A DNA stretch of 64,000 nt from Forficula auricularia (Eukaryota > Arthropoda > Insecta > Dermaptera > Forficulidae): the NCBI GenBank assembly GCA_024734495.1, contig JALMQS010000099.1:68556483-68620482 (forward strand), written 5' to 3'. The notes under the pieces are model-generated. The model saw nothing but the letters and a program-made list of their open reading frames with translations, had not been told where the DNA came from and did not search any database. The translations under genes were made by a program, and so were the position numbers. This document shows, in pieces, positions 31,601 to 42,899 of the stretch (position 1 is its first letter; every line of letters begins with the position of its first letter).

Positions 31601-32218
31601 TTATAGAATGTTTGCAGAATTTAACAGAACAAATGTCACATTGATACATAGATAAATACATACATACAGGTGAAAATAATATAAAGTGTGTAAAAAAATA
31701 AAAAATAAAATAGAAATTTGCAATCGCTTAAAAATAGAAAATAGTGTAAAGAAATCAAATCTCTTTGAATAGATGGTGCTGTCTTCGTTGAGGTAAAACA
31801 CCTCTAACACTCTAGGGATGCGGTAGTAAGGGAGTGACATGTAAAAATAATCGAAAACGACAGAGATTAGTCTCGAATCCATAGTTTTCGATGTGCTGAG
31901 GTGAATAATGACTTCGGTGATGTAGTTTATATCCAAATGCAGTCCCCATCGGCGCGAGGGTTGAGAAGGGGTGAAAAATAAAATGTCTAAAGTAACCGAG
32001 ATTAATGTGGATCCGTAGTTTTCGGAGTCGCTAAGCTGATTGGAAACAGTACCGATTAAATAATATTTAACAGAATTTTTCAAGATTTTTTTAGAAAGAA
32101 AGAGGGGAAATATTTCCAAGAACGTAGATAGGGATGATGGGGTGGAAGATGATCGGAGATGGGAGAGGAGAGGGGTCCATGGTCGAAGCCCCCTGGTTAG
32201 CAAGAGGCCCGCCATCAA
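31601..32218 (-). repeat. GC-hairpin repeat, copy 3 (minus strand), with a spurious long frame
   Basis: On the minus strand it starts GGCGGGCCTCTTGCTAACCA, then GGGGGCTTCGACC and ATGGACCCCTC, matching the repeats at 11.48 and 28.08 kb. Inside, two ~150-bp subunits share GAAAACTA(C/T)GGAT and CTAATCTC.GT. A 205-residue open frame covers the whole repeat. Its N-terminus is hairpin-encoded and its C-terminus hydrophobic and low-complexity, so I regard it as chance. Confidence 0.55.
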
Positions 32219-33760
32219 AATTCAAATATCATTTTTTTGAAAGACCTTGACCTTGTGTTTTAAAAACTTGAACTTAGCTATGTAGATTGTGGTTAGGAAA
32301 ATGTTGAATCATTTGTTTTCCTGGTTAAGATTGCCTGGGATAACGCACACAACGGGAAACCAGAAGCAAAGGAAGTCCAAAGTCACACTGGGGCGATTTC
32401 ATACTAGTAATTGATTAATAACAAGCTAAAATAGAAGTCTAAAATTAAAAGAAAATTTACTTTAAATTTGATTGGTACTTTTTTTATTTTTTCAAAAACC
32501 TTCTTATGTAAAGAATATTTTTTACGAAAAATTTCCTCGGTGAACAAAGTTAACTATTATTATTATAATTATTTAGTAGGTATTATAAATAATTCAACTT
32601 TTTCGGGCCACCCTATTCCCGTACCGCCAGCTTAGTTTCAAAAACCAGGTAATTATTTTTTATTAATTAAAAGAGTCCACCTTCTCTTACCTCACCCCCA
32701 GCTCCAAAAGTAACTTAATCTAATAACAGTCTCAGAAATATAAACCAAATACTCGCGGTTTCATTAAGAATTCAATTTATTTTATAATTTCCTGATGCAC
32801 ATCGTTTTAATTTAATAAGATTTAAAATAAAAGATTCAATTTAAAAAATTGAATGTTTTTTATTCTCAAAAAGTTTCATTTTCGAATATTTGAGGGTAAT
32901 TGTATTGTTACCGAGAGGATGACAGTCCTTCTGACATGTGAAGAGAATTATCTTTAACATCTCAGATTAGGGAGAAAATTTCTTTGTTTTTATATTATAA
33001 AATCAAGTTTCCTATCTTCGGCAAAAAGAATTGAATAAAAATTTGTTATTACAGAGTACACTCTATAAAGTAGAAAATACATTTTTCCTGAGTATCCGAA
33101 AAATCTGTATACTCACATGACTAAAAATAAAAGTATTGGCACTTTTAACTTGTTTAATTAAAACAGAAGCTCACCCTTTTATCTTTAGTTTATGAAATTT
33201 TTGTGGGCACTATGTTTTGCAATTAGAGAGAAAATATACTAGTTATAGAGAGAGAGAATATTCAATTGGACTTCATTAAAATTCAGACAAAAATGTATAT
33301 AAGGAATTATCTGCAAGGGCTCCAGCTGGCAAGCGTAATGTATCTTGAAAAAGCTTTTACTTTTTTCTCAATTTTTATAATTGTTTGCCTGTATGTATGC
33401 AACCATTCAACCATTCAACCATGCCATCAACTCTTCTTGATAGAAAATGACTAGAGAGATATTAGATTAGATTTTTCAACAGTAATTAAAAATAATAAAT
33501 TAATATTTATTTATTCAAGCATTATTTAACTAAGAGAAGGAGCACTAGAGTGGGGGGATGCCTTTGGTTAAATGGCAATTTGTATGCTACGATTTTATGG
33601 TGGAAGCACGTGTGGGTGTTGCAATCGTTACGAGTTATCAAAATGATAATTGGCTTTAGGAATTGATTTTTTAAGCACTACTTTATAGTGATAATAAGAA
33701 AAAGTTGCTTAATTATGTGTGGGATGTCATAAGGTGGATTCATAAACCCACATTAATTTA
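32219..33760. other. No gene recognised
   Basis: AT-rich. 32330-32400 is locally less AT-rich but shows no frame or family. The frame at 33266-33454 has no known domain. Confidence 0.45.
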
Positions 33761-33764
33761 ATTA

Positions 33765-34260
33765 AATTTTCTATTTAATTTATCTTGTTTAATTCGTTCC
33801 CAGTTTCCACGTTTCACGGTCCCAGAAATCCACAATCCCGAGATTTCTGGAACTCATAGCCTCGTTCACCTCATCCATCCAAGAGCGCCTAGGTCGACCT
33901 CTTTTTCGTCTTTCGGGGGATCCATTCTAGAGCCTTTTTTGAGATTCATTCTTCATCCATCCTTTTTACGTGTCCAAAACAAACTAATTGTTTTTTTTTT
34001 TGGATTTCGTCAGTAAGATCCCCGTCCATGTTCATTCGTCTTCTTATTTCTTCGTTTCGAACTCTATCAGTTCTCGTCAACTCACAACTTCTTAGGAAAT
34101 CCATTTCAGTGTCTAAAAGTCGGCCTCGGTTTCTAACTCCGATATCCCACACCTTTGCTCCATAGGTAGTAACACTACGAACGAGACTGGAATAGATTTT
34201 CATTTTTGTGGATCTCCTAATGGTTAAATTTTCTATATCATTTATCTTGTTTAATTCGCA
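33765..34260 (-). mobile_element. 5'-truncated LINE tail flanked by ~35-bp direct repeats
   Basis: TAAATTTTCTAT..A(T)TTATCTTGTTTAATTCG occurs at about 33765-33800 and again at about 34226-34260 with three differences. Between the copies lies the C-terminal LINE fragment described separately. The repeats look like an unusually long target-site duplication, or duplicated element sequence. Confidence 0.55.
33800..34226 (-). pseudogene. LINE C-terminal domain, decayed
   Basis: The minus strand reads KMKIYSSLVRSVTTYGAKVW, DTEMDFLRSCELTRTDRVRN, EEIRRRMNMDG, LVCFGHVKRMDEE. After a frame change it reads RKRGRPRRSWMDEVNEAMSS and RNLG. These are the standard post-RT blocks of RTE/Jockey-group LINEs (S-x-x-x-Y-G-x-x-x-W, G-H-V-x-R-M, R-G-R-P-R-x-x-W). 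RT and endonuclease are missing. It is not closely related to the RTEs at 22.8 or 41.2 kb. Confidence 0.75.
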
Positions 34261-34329
34261 ATTCATACAATGAAATAAATACACAACCAACTTATTTGTG
34301 GAAATTTTTGGTTGTGATGAATAAAAATA

Positions 34330-36095
34330 AAAAAATAAATATTATTGTTCTTTTTTTGAATATGTCCACGTGGCTTTATAGGATTTCGGAATGTTGGTAA
34401 AAATAATCTAGATATGTGTTACTAAAACAATTGATTTTGTAAAGCACTCAGAGAAGAAAGAGTCAGATGTGACAATGTAAGCTATCAGGAACTGAATAAA
34501 AAAAAGGATATTTATCCATAGTTAATTGTTCACAAGTGGAGTGCGATCCATGAATGGTGTGGATGCGACGCATCCCTGAAATTTTAAAACATAAAGAGTA
34601 TCTTATTTGCATTTCGATTTCAATTTAACCGGAAAAGGTTGTCCACAAACCTAAAATCATCATAAACATCTATATAAAAGTGGTATTTTATAATATTTTA
34701 ATTATTTTTTTTATTTGCACGGCTCTATAGTGGCCTGCCTATTAAACTATACTTTAACACCTCTCAATTAATCATAGTACCGAAAATAAATTTTTCATCT
34801 ATCAATGGGATGTAGTCACAACGAAGAAGCTTTCAAATATGCTGCTGTAATTAATTGAGGAGTGTTTAATTAATTATATATGTATATAGAAATTTGTAAT
34901 TGAATGTGAATTGTATTTTTGATAATTAAGCACTGAAGAATGAAAGAAGAATTTTGGAAAAATTAATCGAAAAGAAAAAAATATTGAACCGACACTCAAA
35001 TGAACGTTTGTATTCAAAAATAGTACCTTCATTATTATAGGCTGTCATTCCATGTGCATTATCCAGTTTTAGTAACCAACCAGTCTCTGATATAATACTT
35101 TTTATTTATAAATTTATTTTAAATTTAAATAAAACTTTCGATATATTCTATAGTGATATTATTTTTGAAAACAAATCTTTCGTTGTATATCAAATGATCA
35201 AATATTCTTTTTATTGTTTCCATTAGAAAAACAGATAAAGGTAAATGTCCACTGATAATTTTACCATTCAAATATTACCCCAATTGAAATCCTTGATTAA
35301 CCATTTAAATCAAACACGAGTTAAATATCAAGGACTTCAAGGGAATCAACGGGAAATTCACGGGCTCTTTTTTCGATTATATAAACCTAGATATTTATAT
35401 TCGATCATAACTTCCTAAGCGTATATTTATATATTATAGCTGATTGACTAGAATATATAGAAAAAAAATATATTTTATTATATAATAGATAAACGGAAAT
35501 GGTAATTTTATACAAATTAATATTAGTACTCATTTGAAACGCATTCTTGCATTTCATAAATAGCACAGTTGGTTACTTTCGTTACTTACGCCTTTAGCCA
35601 GCCATGGTCGCTCAGTATCTGTGAGATAAATGCTTCAAATGTTGAAGATAATTTCTAAAACTCCACTAATTATGTTGTGAGAGAAAAAATTATTGAGCCT
35701 ACTAATTTTTTTTCAGGAATGAATAGTGCACACCACAATGACGTTACCATATTCTACCTCCCTTGAATTTATATACTTTATTTCCATTACTAAACAAAAC
35801 AAATACTCGTACCAAAAGGATCTTCTGTATTTAAAATGATGTATTGGTAGAATAGAAGAGAGAAGATTAGAAAATTTATTATCGGGCCAGGACTTATCAA
35901 CCCCATTAAAATATAGAAATAAAGACAAAATATTACAAAATTAACTTTTTTCATCTCTGAGACACAAGCTCTCAAAGAAGAGCTAGGACCCAGGCAGTCG
36001 ATCGCAATACTTTACATTATATTCTATAGAATATAAATGTGAAAGTAAAAAAATAATACCTACAGTGAAAAAATAAAGAAAAACAAAATAATCCC
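34330..36095. other. No gene; short hAT-like end at 34537-34595
   Basis: GTGGAGTGCGATCCATGAAT and GATGCGACGCATCCCTGAAA match the right end of the hAT MITE at 60250-60466 in reverse orientation, so one terminus of that family is present without its partner. The remainder is AT-rich without supported genes. Minus-strand frames near 35.7-35.97 kb lack domains. Confidence 0.5.
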
Positions 36096-36464
36096 TCTGT
36101 ATCAGGGCTGTCCAACTAGTAGCCCGCCGGCCGCATGGGGCCCAGCATTGCAATGAGTGTGGCCCAACATAAAATCATAAATTTCCTAAAAACATTGAGA
36201 TTTAGCAAATGTAGAATTATATTTATTCGCTTTTTCGAAATATGAATGTACATTTGTACAATACGTGAAGCTTTTTTCAAGAATGAAATTCACTAAAAGC
36301 AAAATTATAAGCTCAACTATATAAGAAAAAAAAAAAAAATTAAGTTTTGAATATTTAAAAATTATTATTTTCTCATATTTTCATGTTCTAAAATATTTAA
36401 TATTTCAATAATTTTTATGCCACGACACTAACCAATTCTATAGTTATCAATCTAGTACAAGGAG

Positions 36465-36975
36465 ACAAGGAATTGGGGTTTTCTAGAACAATCACAATTA
36501 ATTGATAATTTTTCTCTTGGACTAAAACTTGTCAGGACTTGTCTTTTAGATCTTTGCACGTTCTTACATGTCAATAGATAATGGATAGTCAGGGATTATT
36601 ATATCCGTCATCCTATTAAAAAATAAACAAGGAATTGGGATTTTCTAGAACAATCACAATTAATTGATAATTTCTATCTTGAACTAAAACATGTCGAAGC
36701 CCCTAAAACCTTAGTAAATTGGATATTGAATTGTATCTAAGTTTCTGAGATTGGCTCGTGATCCCGGTATCTTTTCCTTCTGCTCTGTTCTTTTCACGAT
36801 TGAGGGGCCAGCCCATACAGGCCTTTAGAGGATCCACCTTCTGGTGTATCTCCTTCTCGCATCTATATCATTAAAAAAAAAATGTCAAGACTTGTCTTTT
36901 AGATCATTGCACGTTTCTACATGTCAATAGAAAATGGATAGTCAGGGAATATTCTATCCGTTGACCCTTTTAAAA
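36465..36975 (+). repeat. Direct duplication inside the hAT-like element
   Basis: CAAGGAATTGG.(G/A)TTTTCTAG through ATGTCAATAGA.AATGGATAG and AAAAAATAA occurs at about 36465-36630 and again at about 36628-36975. The second copy is split by an insertion at about 36694-36880. Confidence 0.75.
36694..36882 (+). mobile_element. LINE 3'-end/SINE-like insertion nested in the hAT element
   Basis: It carries TTTTCACGATTGAGGGGCCA, AGGCCTTTAGAGGATCCACC and GTATCTCCTTCTC, and ends in ATATCATT plus ten A. Related sequences lie at 45.05-45.23 and 59.33-59.50 kb (both minus). In the 59.4-kb copy a Jockey/CR1-like C-terminus precedes it, so these are 3' ends of such a LINE. Short ATGTC.AAG copies flank it, and the uninterrupted first duplicate serves as an empty-site control. 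Confidence 0.65.
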
Positions 36976-37439
36976 AATAAATTATCATTGCTCATATTAT
37001 CCTTCTTTTCCTATAATACTCACTTTTTGCAAGTATGTAGGTATGTATTTACATATACGAGAATCTATTTTCAAGTATAAAATTAACGAAAAGTAAAATT
37101 AGAAGCTCACTATGAGCTAAAAAAATAAAAAAAGTTCTTCTTTCTACAATATTAACTATCTCTTTTGAATAACAAATATTAAGAGAATTATAAAATTTTA
37201 TCCGCTGTCCGAGACAATTTTTTTTCTTAAAATGTGGCCCTTGTAAGCCAAAAGGTTGGACACCCCCTCTCTATATAAAAAAAGAACCTGAGGTATTCAT
37301 TCATTCATTCACTGATCCACATACAGTCCAAACCGCTGGACCTAGAAAGATGAAATTCAGAGTGTATATTTTAAATTTTTAAATTTTAGCATTCAATTTT
37401 GGTATAATAAACCTACTTGAGGTAAGTGAAAGTAAATTA

Positions 37440-37640
37440 GTTTTGGCGAAATTCGCAGCAAAGTATCTCGGCTTTCTATACTTTGAGACATTATTTTACT
37501 CCCCCAGTTTTTATCTCCCTATACAAAGCCCAAATCCGTCCCAGTCTCGAATATGTGTCGCGGGCATCTAGGCAATATTACACCACCTTTGATGTAATTC
37601 AGTAACGATATTTCAGACTTATAGATGCAGTGGTGTATCT
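37440..37640 (+). pseudogene. Jockey/CR1-like LINE C-terminal fragment
   Basis: The plus strand reads VLAKFAAKYLGFLYF, then after a frame change VFISLYKAQIRPSLEYVSRA and TTFDVIQ. This matches the LINE at 16.5-16.7 kb (AKSAARKIGFLF, TLYKAQIRPCLDTAL, TLDAIQ). Short, stop-containing and truncated at both ends. Confidence 0.6.
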
Positions 37641-39230
37641 ACCGATGTTTCATGTGATCTATGGAGCAGAAGCTCAAATTCCCCAAGAGGCCGTATCTCG
37701 TAATAGGGATGTTGATTTTTGGACTAGACATTTATTTATGGGGCGGCAGAGAAAAAAAAATTAAAATCCAGAATATCTGAACACAAATATTTTAGAATAG
37801 AGAATTCCGAGTGTATCATTTATGTAACTTTTAGTGTAGCTAGTCATTTAATTAACCTGGATCAAAGTGTTGATTTTTCCGACCTCAAAAGTCTGAGTAA
37901 AGAAGAAAATTTATATAAAACATTGATTCCGAAAGTTGGTGATTATTTTGAGGACTAAAATCCTCTACAAAGTAATGTTCTTAGTGGAATTGTTTTTCTG
38001 GGGTTAGTTTCCCATTGCCTTAGATTTGGTGAAGTGCCTTGAAGTTTTTAATAGGTGAAAATGTTCCTGGATGAAACGAGATTCGATCCAAAGTAAAAGC
38101 GATTGAAAGTCGATCGCTTACTCTATTGACTAGACTAGAGGTATATCAGATAATTATAATATCTGAATTCATCAATATTTAAAGTGATTTATTTTTTGAT
38201 AGTCAAATTCGATAAATATTTCAATAACTATTTATTAATAAAGTAATAATAATTATAATTTATTATGCAATGGGAAAGATAATGATTAAATTGTAATTAT
38301 TTTTCATTCTTTTGAAATAGAAATAATAGCAAATGGATGTAAATCAATAAATTCTGACCTAATTATAATTAGATTCTCTAATTCTAATGTAAATTATTAT
38401 TTTTTTTCTCATTCCAGGAAATTTTTTTGCACTTATGTTTTATTAGAGGAATTTAGAATAAGTTAGGTACCTACTCAGGGGATAAAAATCAAATAAATAT
38501 TATTAAAAATCGAACAAAATTATAAGTCATTTGGTGGTGGGAGTTCTTTGAAGAATTTTTCATCCTTTCTTATTTCTAGTTGAACATTATATTTGTTTGT
38601 CTCTAGAAACTGCGTCTTGCTTGAGCTATGAGACATAATGGAGCTCAGGGAGAAATTTTTGTTGATCTTAATTCTGAAAGCTATTAAACCATTTAAGCAC
38701 TATCAACAAAATTTCTCTTCACTTAAGCTACCTACTATTTGACCATATTTTCCATATTCTAGTGGCATGAGAACTCGTTCCATCTTAAGACAGTATTTTA
38801 ACGATCCATCCAATTAATTAAGGCACACATTAGTTGCCTAATGTTTAGGCGCGTAAACTTACAAACCTAGACTGTATTCAATAAGAGCGCTGGCTGAATC
38901 ATTAAATATTCTTTCTTACAAATAATAAACCTAATAATAATAATGTTAATATAATTATATTTAATAAATCGTAAATTACATCTAGAAACGAATCCTTTCA
39001 AGGAATTTAAAAAAGGGATATAAGAAGTAGTCTTATGCACAAGAGAACTCGTAGTCACTCAAAGAATGACAATATTTGTTCATGTACAACTTCTGTTGAT
39101 TTAAGGGCACAATCCGACGAAGTGACTCGATCCTAAAAATATTATGTCCCAGAATGGTGAGAATATTTCAGAATAAAAGACATTCCAGCGTTCTTTACTA
39201 CGACACTCGAGTTCCTCGCGAACGCGGAAA
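37641..39230. other. No gene recognised
   Basis: AT-rich. 37660-37960 reads in short coding-like pieces but no family is recognisable. Confidence 0.4.
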
Positions 39231-39234
39231 GTGT

Positions 39235-39540
39235 TCTCATGAAAAAATAACCCAATTATTCATCAATTATAATTTATTGACTAAAATAGAATTTAAATCA
39301 ATTTTCATGAAAAACTAAGGCAATTATTCATGGATTATAATTTATTGGGTAAAATATAATTTAGAATAACTTCTCACGAAAAAATAACCCAATTATTATA
39401 TGGATTATGGATTATAATAAATAAATAAATAATAAATGGATTATAATTCCTTGACCAAATACTAATTTAGAATTAATTCTCATGGAAAACTAACCCAATT
39501 ATTCATCAATTATAATTTATTGATTAAAACAGGGATTCTC
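39235..39540 (+). repeat. ~70-bp degenerate tandem repeat, four units
   Basis: TCATG.AAAA.TAACCCAATTATTCAT followed by ATTATAATTTATTG recurs near 39235, 39305, 39375 and 39478. The third unit is lengthened by an AATA expansion. Confidence 0.75.
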
Positions 39541-40435
39541 CCTATCTTCATGACTCCCTCCGCCCCCCAGTTTAATGAAGAGTAACCTCCGCAGTTTCAT
39601 GATAAGTGTACTCCTCCTCCCATTTTATTCAATTTTAAAGAATTTGAAAAGCTTTATGTTTAATTATTATTGTTTTTAATTTATATTTTTCAAATATTAG
39701 TATTAAACTTTTAATTTTTAGCTATGGTTAGAAAAAAACAGAGATTGAAATTTATTATTTAGATTTAAACATAGATGTATTATGCAAACTTAATGAAATG
39801 AACTTGACAAAACTAGTTGGGTAATAAATAATGGATTCTAAGAACTCATAAGATCCAAGCCAATGAAAGGGTGGTTTATAGATTCCCGGAAAAGGACCAC
39901 AAACACCCACATATCCTTCTCTCATTCTCATAGGCGTAGTTAGGGAGGGAGGGACAAGGGATAGTGCCCCCTACAAAACTCATTGTCCCACCCCCCCTCT
40001 AGAAAAATCGAAACTATGATTTCGAGGCATCCCTTATGTACATATTTCTCATTAAATTATTTCGTTATTTCCAAAATTTGTCAATTCTAGTAAAAAGTTT
40101 TCGAATTACCGTAATTGCAACCTTAAGCTGGCCGGTTGCCCCCCCCCCCCCCTTAGGAAACTCTAACTATGCCACTGGATCCACGGTATCTCTGCTAAAA
40201 AAAGAAACCCTTTCGAAAATACATAATCTAAGCCTACTATACAGCTTTCCAAGATTCTCATCTGTATCAGCTGGGTAGCAAGGGGGCCTCACAGCTAGTT
40301 AAAGATAATTTTTAGCTCTCTATTTTTAGTCGAATTTAATATTTTCTTCTAAAATTGATTCTGTTCACTATTTTAGTATTCATCTATTCACTACTTTTAT
40401 AAAGTGAAATTTTTCTTCCCTCTGGATTTGTCTTT
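39541..40435. other. No gene; C14 tract at 40139-40152
   Basis: AT-rich with short C-rich patches. A 14-C run interrupts an otherwise unremarkable stretch; the frame at 40036-40278 crosses it and is not supported. Confidence 0.45.
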
Positions 40436-40600
40436 TTTTTCTTTATACATATTGTTTTCTAGTAAAAGTATATAAAGATGAAAACAAACGTATGTTTGTA
40501 TTTGATTTGTTTAAGTAAAAACTCGGTGAAAAGGGTTAGGGAAAGTTTTGCAAATGACATCTAACTTGTTGCTGCACTCGTGATAGCAAAAAGAGATAGA
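40436..40600 (+). repeat. Four-copy paralogous segment, copy 1
   Basis: TATTGTTTTCTAGTAAAAG, then GTTTGTATTTGATTTG, GTTTTGCAAATGACATCTAA and CTTGTTGCTG align with 45.55-45.70, 50.03-50.12 and 53.82-53.95 kb. See the finding on four-copy spacing; function unknown. Confidence 0.5.
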
Positions 40601-40675
40601 AATACAAAAAAAGGCAAAAGAAAATGGGAAGATGAAAAATTATATATATTTATTTCATTTTAATAAATCTATAAT

Positions 40676-41210
40676 ATGAGGTATGATCAAGTATTTTTAA
40701 TCGTATTGTTGTTGTTTTTGGCATCACTTTTTTTTAAATATCTGAAAAAAAGCAATTTTGATGAAAATCAACTGATGTGGGCACCACACGATATTTACAT
40801 TAGTTTATTCCTTATTTGAAATCATTATACCAATTTTCTTCATTCAAATTACTTCAATTTGAGTTTCCCTTAAACCGTTTTGAGAAAACCGGAAAAAAGA
40901 CGAATTGCAAAATACCAAAAATCTTCAAGTAAACATGTATACTTCCAGCTCTTCGATTTTTTTCTAAATAAAAGAAATAATTTGATTTTGTTCTTTAAAG
41001 CTTCCGAATGAAAAATGTAGAAAATCAAAAAGACTCAAATCCATACATAGGAAGCTAGAAATGGTTGTAACTAATGAGCTCAGAGTTAATCCACATGTTT
41101 TGTATTAGTAAACTGAACTTTTAGGGCAAAATTCCAACATTTTAGCTTAAACTGTTTCCAGACAAAAAAATATACCAAATCACTAAACTTTTCGGACTGC
41201 TTAACTTATG
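40676..41210. other. No gene; relic of the GTATGGTCAAGTATT repeat at its start
   Basis: GAGGTATGATCAAGTATTTT then AATCGTATT and AAATATCTGAAAAAA resemble the repeat ends at 5.6 and 56.1 kb. The rest is AT-rich. Confidence 0.4.
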
Positions 41211-41296
41211 GTTTGCACTTTTTACTTCTTCTTCTTCTTCATCTTCTCTATAGGCTTTCGCCTGTTCTTCCAATAAGAAAAAAAAGAATAAAGACG

Positions 41297-42860
41297 TTAG
41301 TTTCTTGCTGCGACATCTTTCCATCTTTTTTTCGGCCGCCCTCTGCTCCGTGTGCCACGTGGGCGATTTTCCTTCACGATTTTTGCAAGGCGGTCATCCG
41401 TCATTCGTTCCACATGTTCCCCCCATCCTCTCTTTCTCACATCGATCCATTCCACTATATCCTGGATTTCGCTTAGTTCTCTTAGATCTTTGCTGCGGAT
41501 TCTATCCCTTAATGTTTTCCCATGTATAGCCCTTATTATTCTCATCTCTGTTGTTCGGAGTAGTTGTTGGGTGGTAATTGTTGATGCTCTGGTTTCTGCT
41601 GCATATGTTAACACTGGACGTACGCAGGTCTTATAAATTCGTACTTTGCTTTTTGCTGACATATATTTATTTTTCCAGACCAAACCATATAGACATCCAG
41701 CTATCCTAGCACATTTTGTTACTTGGGTTTTAACCTCTTGGCTCAGATCTCTGTGCGCCGAAATCTCGGCTCCCAAATAGTTAAATTTTTCAACTTGATC
41801 TAATGTTGTATTTTTAAGTTTAATTTCACAGTTAAGGTGTTCTTTCGCTATCAAAAGACATTTTGTTTTTCCAATGGATATTTCCATATTTAATCTTTCT
41901 GCCATTTGATCGAATTGAGATAAGAGGGTTTGCAGATTTTGCTCGCTGTCCGACACCAAAACCACGTCATCAGCATAGCACACAGCCTGTATGGAGTTTT
42001 CTCCCATTTTGTATCCAAGATGGGTCGTCAAATATGCTAAAATTTTATCCATAATGAGATTGAAGAGCAAAGGACTTAACGAATCGCCCTGTCTCACTCC
42101 ACTTGTTATTGAAATAGATCCCGATATCTGGTTATTCGATTTTATTTTTGCTCTTGTATTTGTGTTTAGGTCTTTTATTATCCTAATTAATCTTTCTGGA
42201 ACCTCTCTTTCTCTGAGACAACCTATTATATCTTCTAATCTTACCCGATCAAAAGCTTTTTTAAGGTCTATGAAACATAAGTATGCCGGGTTGTTGAATT
42301 CAATTGATTTTTCAACTATTTGTCGTATAATAAATATAGCATCAGTTGTTGAGCGGTTCTTTCTAAAACCCTGTTGTTCCTATCTTGGTTTAATGTAATC
42401 CATCAGTTTGTTAAGGATAATTTTAGTGAAGAGCTTTAGAATAGTATTTAGTAAAGTTATACCACGATAGTTATTAAGGTCTACTTTACTACCTTTCTTA
42501 AATATAGGAATTATTAAGCTCTCTTTCCAGGACTTAGGGATTTCACATTGTGTCACGATGTTCTGAAACATTTGAGTGATCTTCAGGACAAGCTCGCCGC
42601 CACCATACTTTAGCATCTCATTGGATATGTTGTCAGGGCCCGGGGACTTTCTATTTTTTAGGGTTTTTACTTCTTTTTCTATTTCTTCCGTGGAAAAGAA
42701 TATGTCGTGAATATTATAAATTAAAGGTTCGACATTAGTATATGTAGTGCTCGTGTAAAGATTACCGAAGAAATCTTCCCATTCTTCTATTGTAATTTTG
42801 TTGTTACCAACAAATTCATTCATCTCTTTTTTATTTTTCTTTATCATCTTCCATACTTTT
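41297..42860 (-). pseudogene. Reverse transcriptase half of inverted LINE, one nonsense codon
   Basis: On the minus strand one frame of about 520 codons contains ITIEEWEDFFGNLY, KNRKSPGPDNISNEMLKYGG, SWKESLIIPIFKKGSK, NNYRGITLLN, a TAG at 42380-42382, then EQQGFRKNRSTTDAI, YLCFIDLKKAFDRV, SGVRQGDSLSPLLFNLI, the catalytic AVCYADDVVLVSDS, FNYLGAEIS, RPVLTYAAETR, RGWGEHVERM and RGRPKKRWKDVAARN. It is thus a near-complete RTE-like RT plus C-terminal domain. All catalytic residues I can see are intact, and only the TAG, just before the GFR block, breaks the frame. The preceding endonuclease lies inverted next door. Confidence 0.8.
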
Positions 42861-42899
42861 GGTCCTCCAGGTTGGGGGTTTGGGAGTTGGGTTAGCAGC

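Larger units (their letters stand above)
36103..37268 (+). mobile_element. hAT-like non-autonomous element with 8-bp duplication
   Basis: The left end CAGGGCTGTCCAAC and right end GGTTGGACACCCCCT are inverted hAT-type termini, each followed inward by GC-rich GGCCC motifs. Flanks CTCTGTAT (36095-36102) and CTCTATAT (37269-37276) match at seven of eight, the duplication length of hAT transposases. No transposase frame is present. The interior has a duplicated ~140-bp segment, one copy of which carries a nested LINE tail. Confidence 0.75.

Noticed and set aside
31601..32218. 205-codon uninterrupted minus-strand frame
   Set aside because: It covers a GC-hairpin repeat end and two AT-rich subunits. 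The protein is low-complexity with no domain, and the repeat's other copies do not keep the frame.
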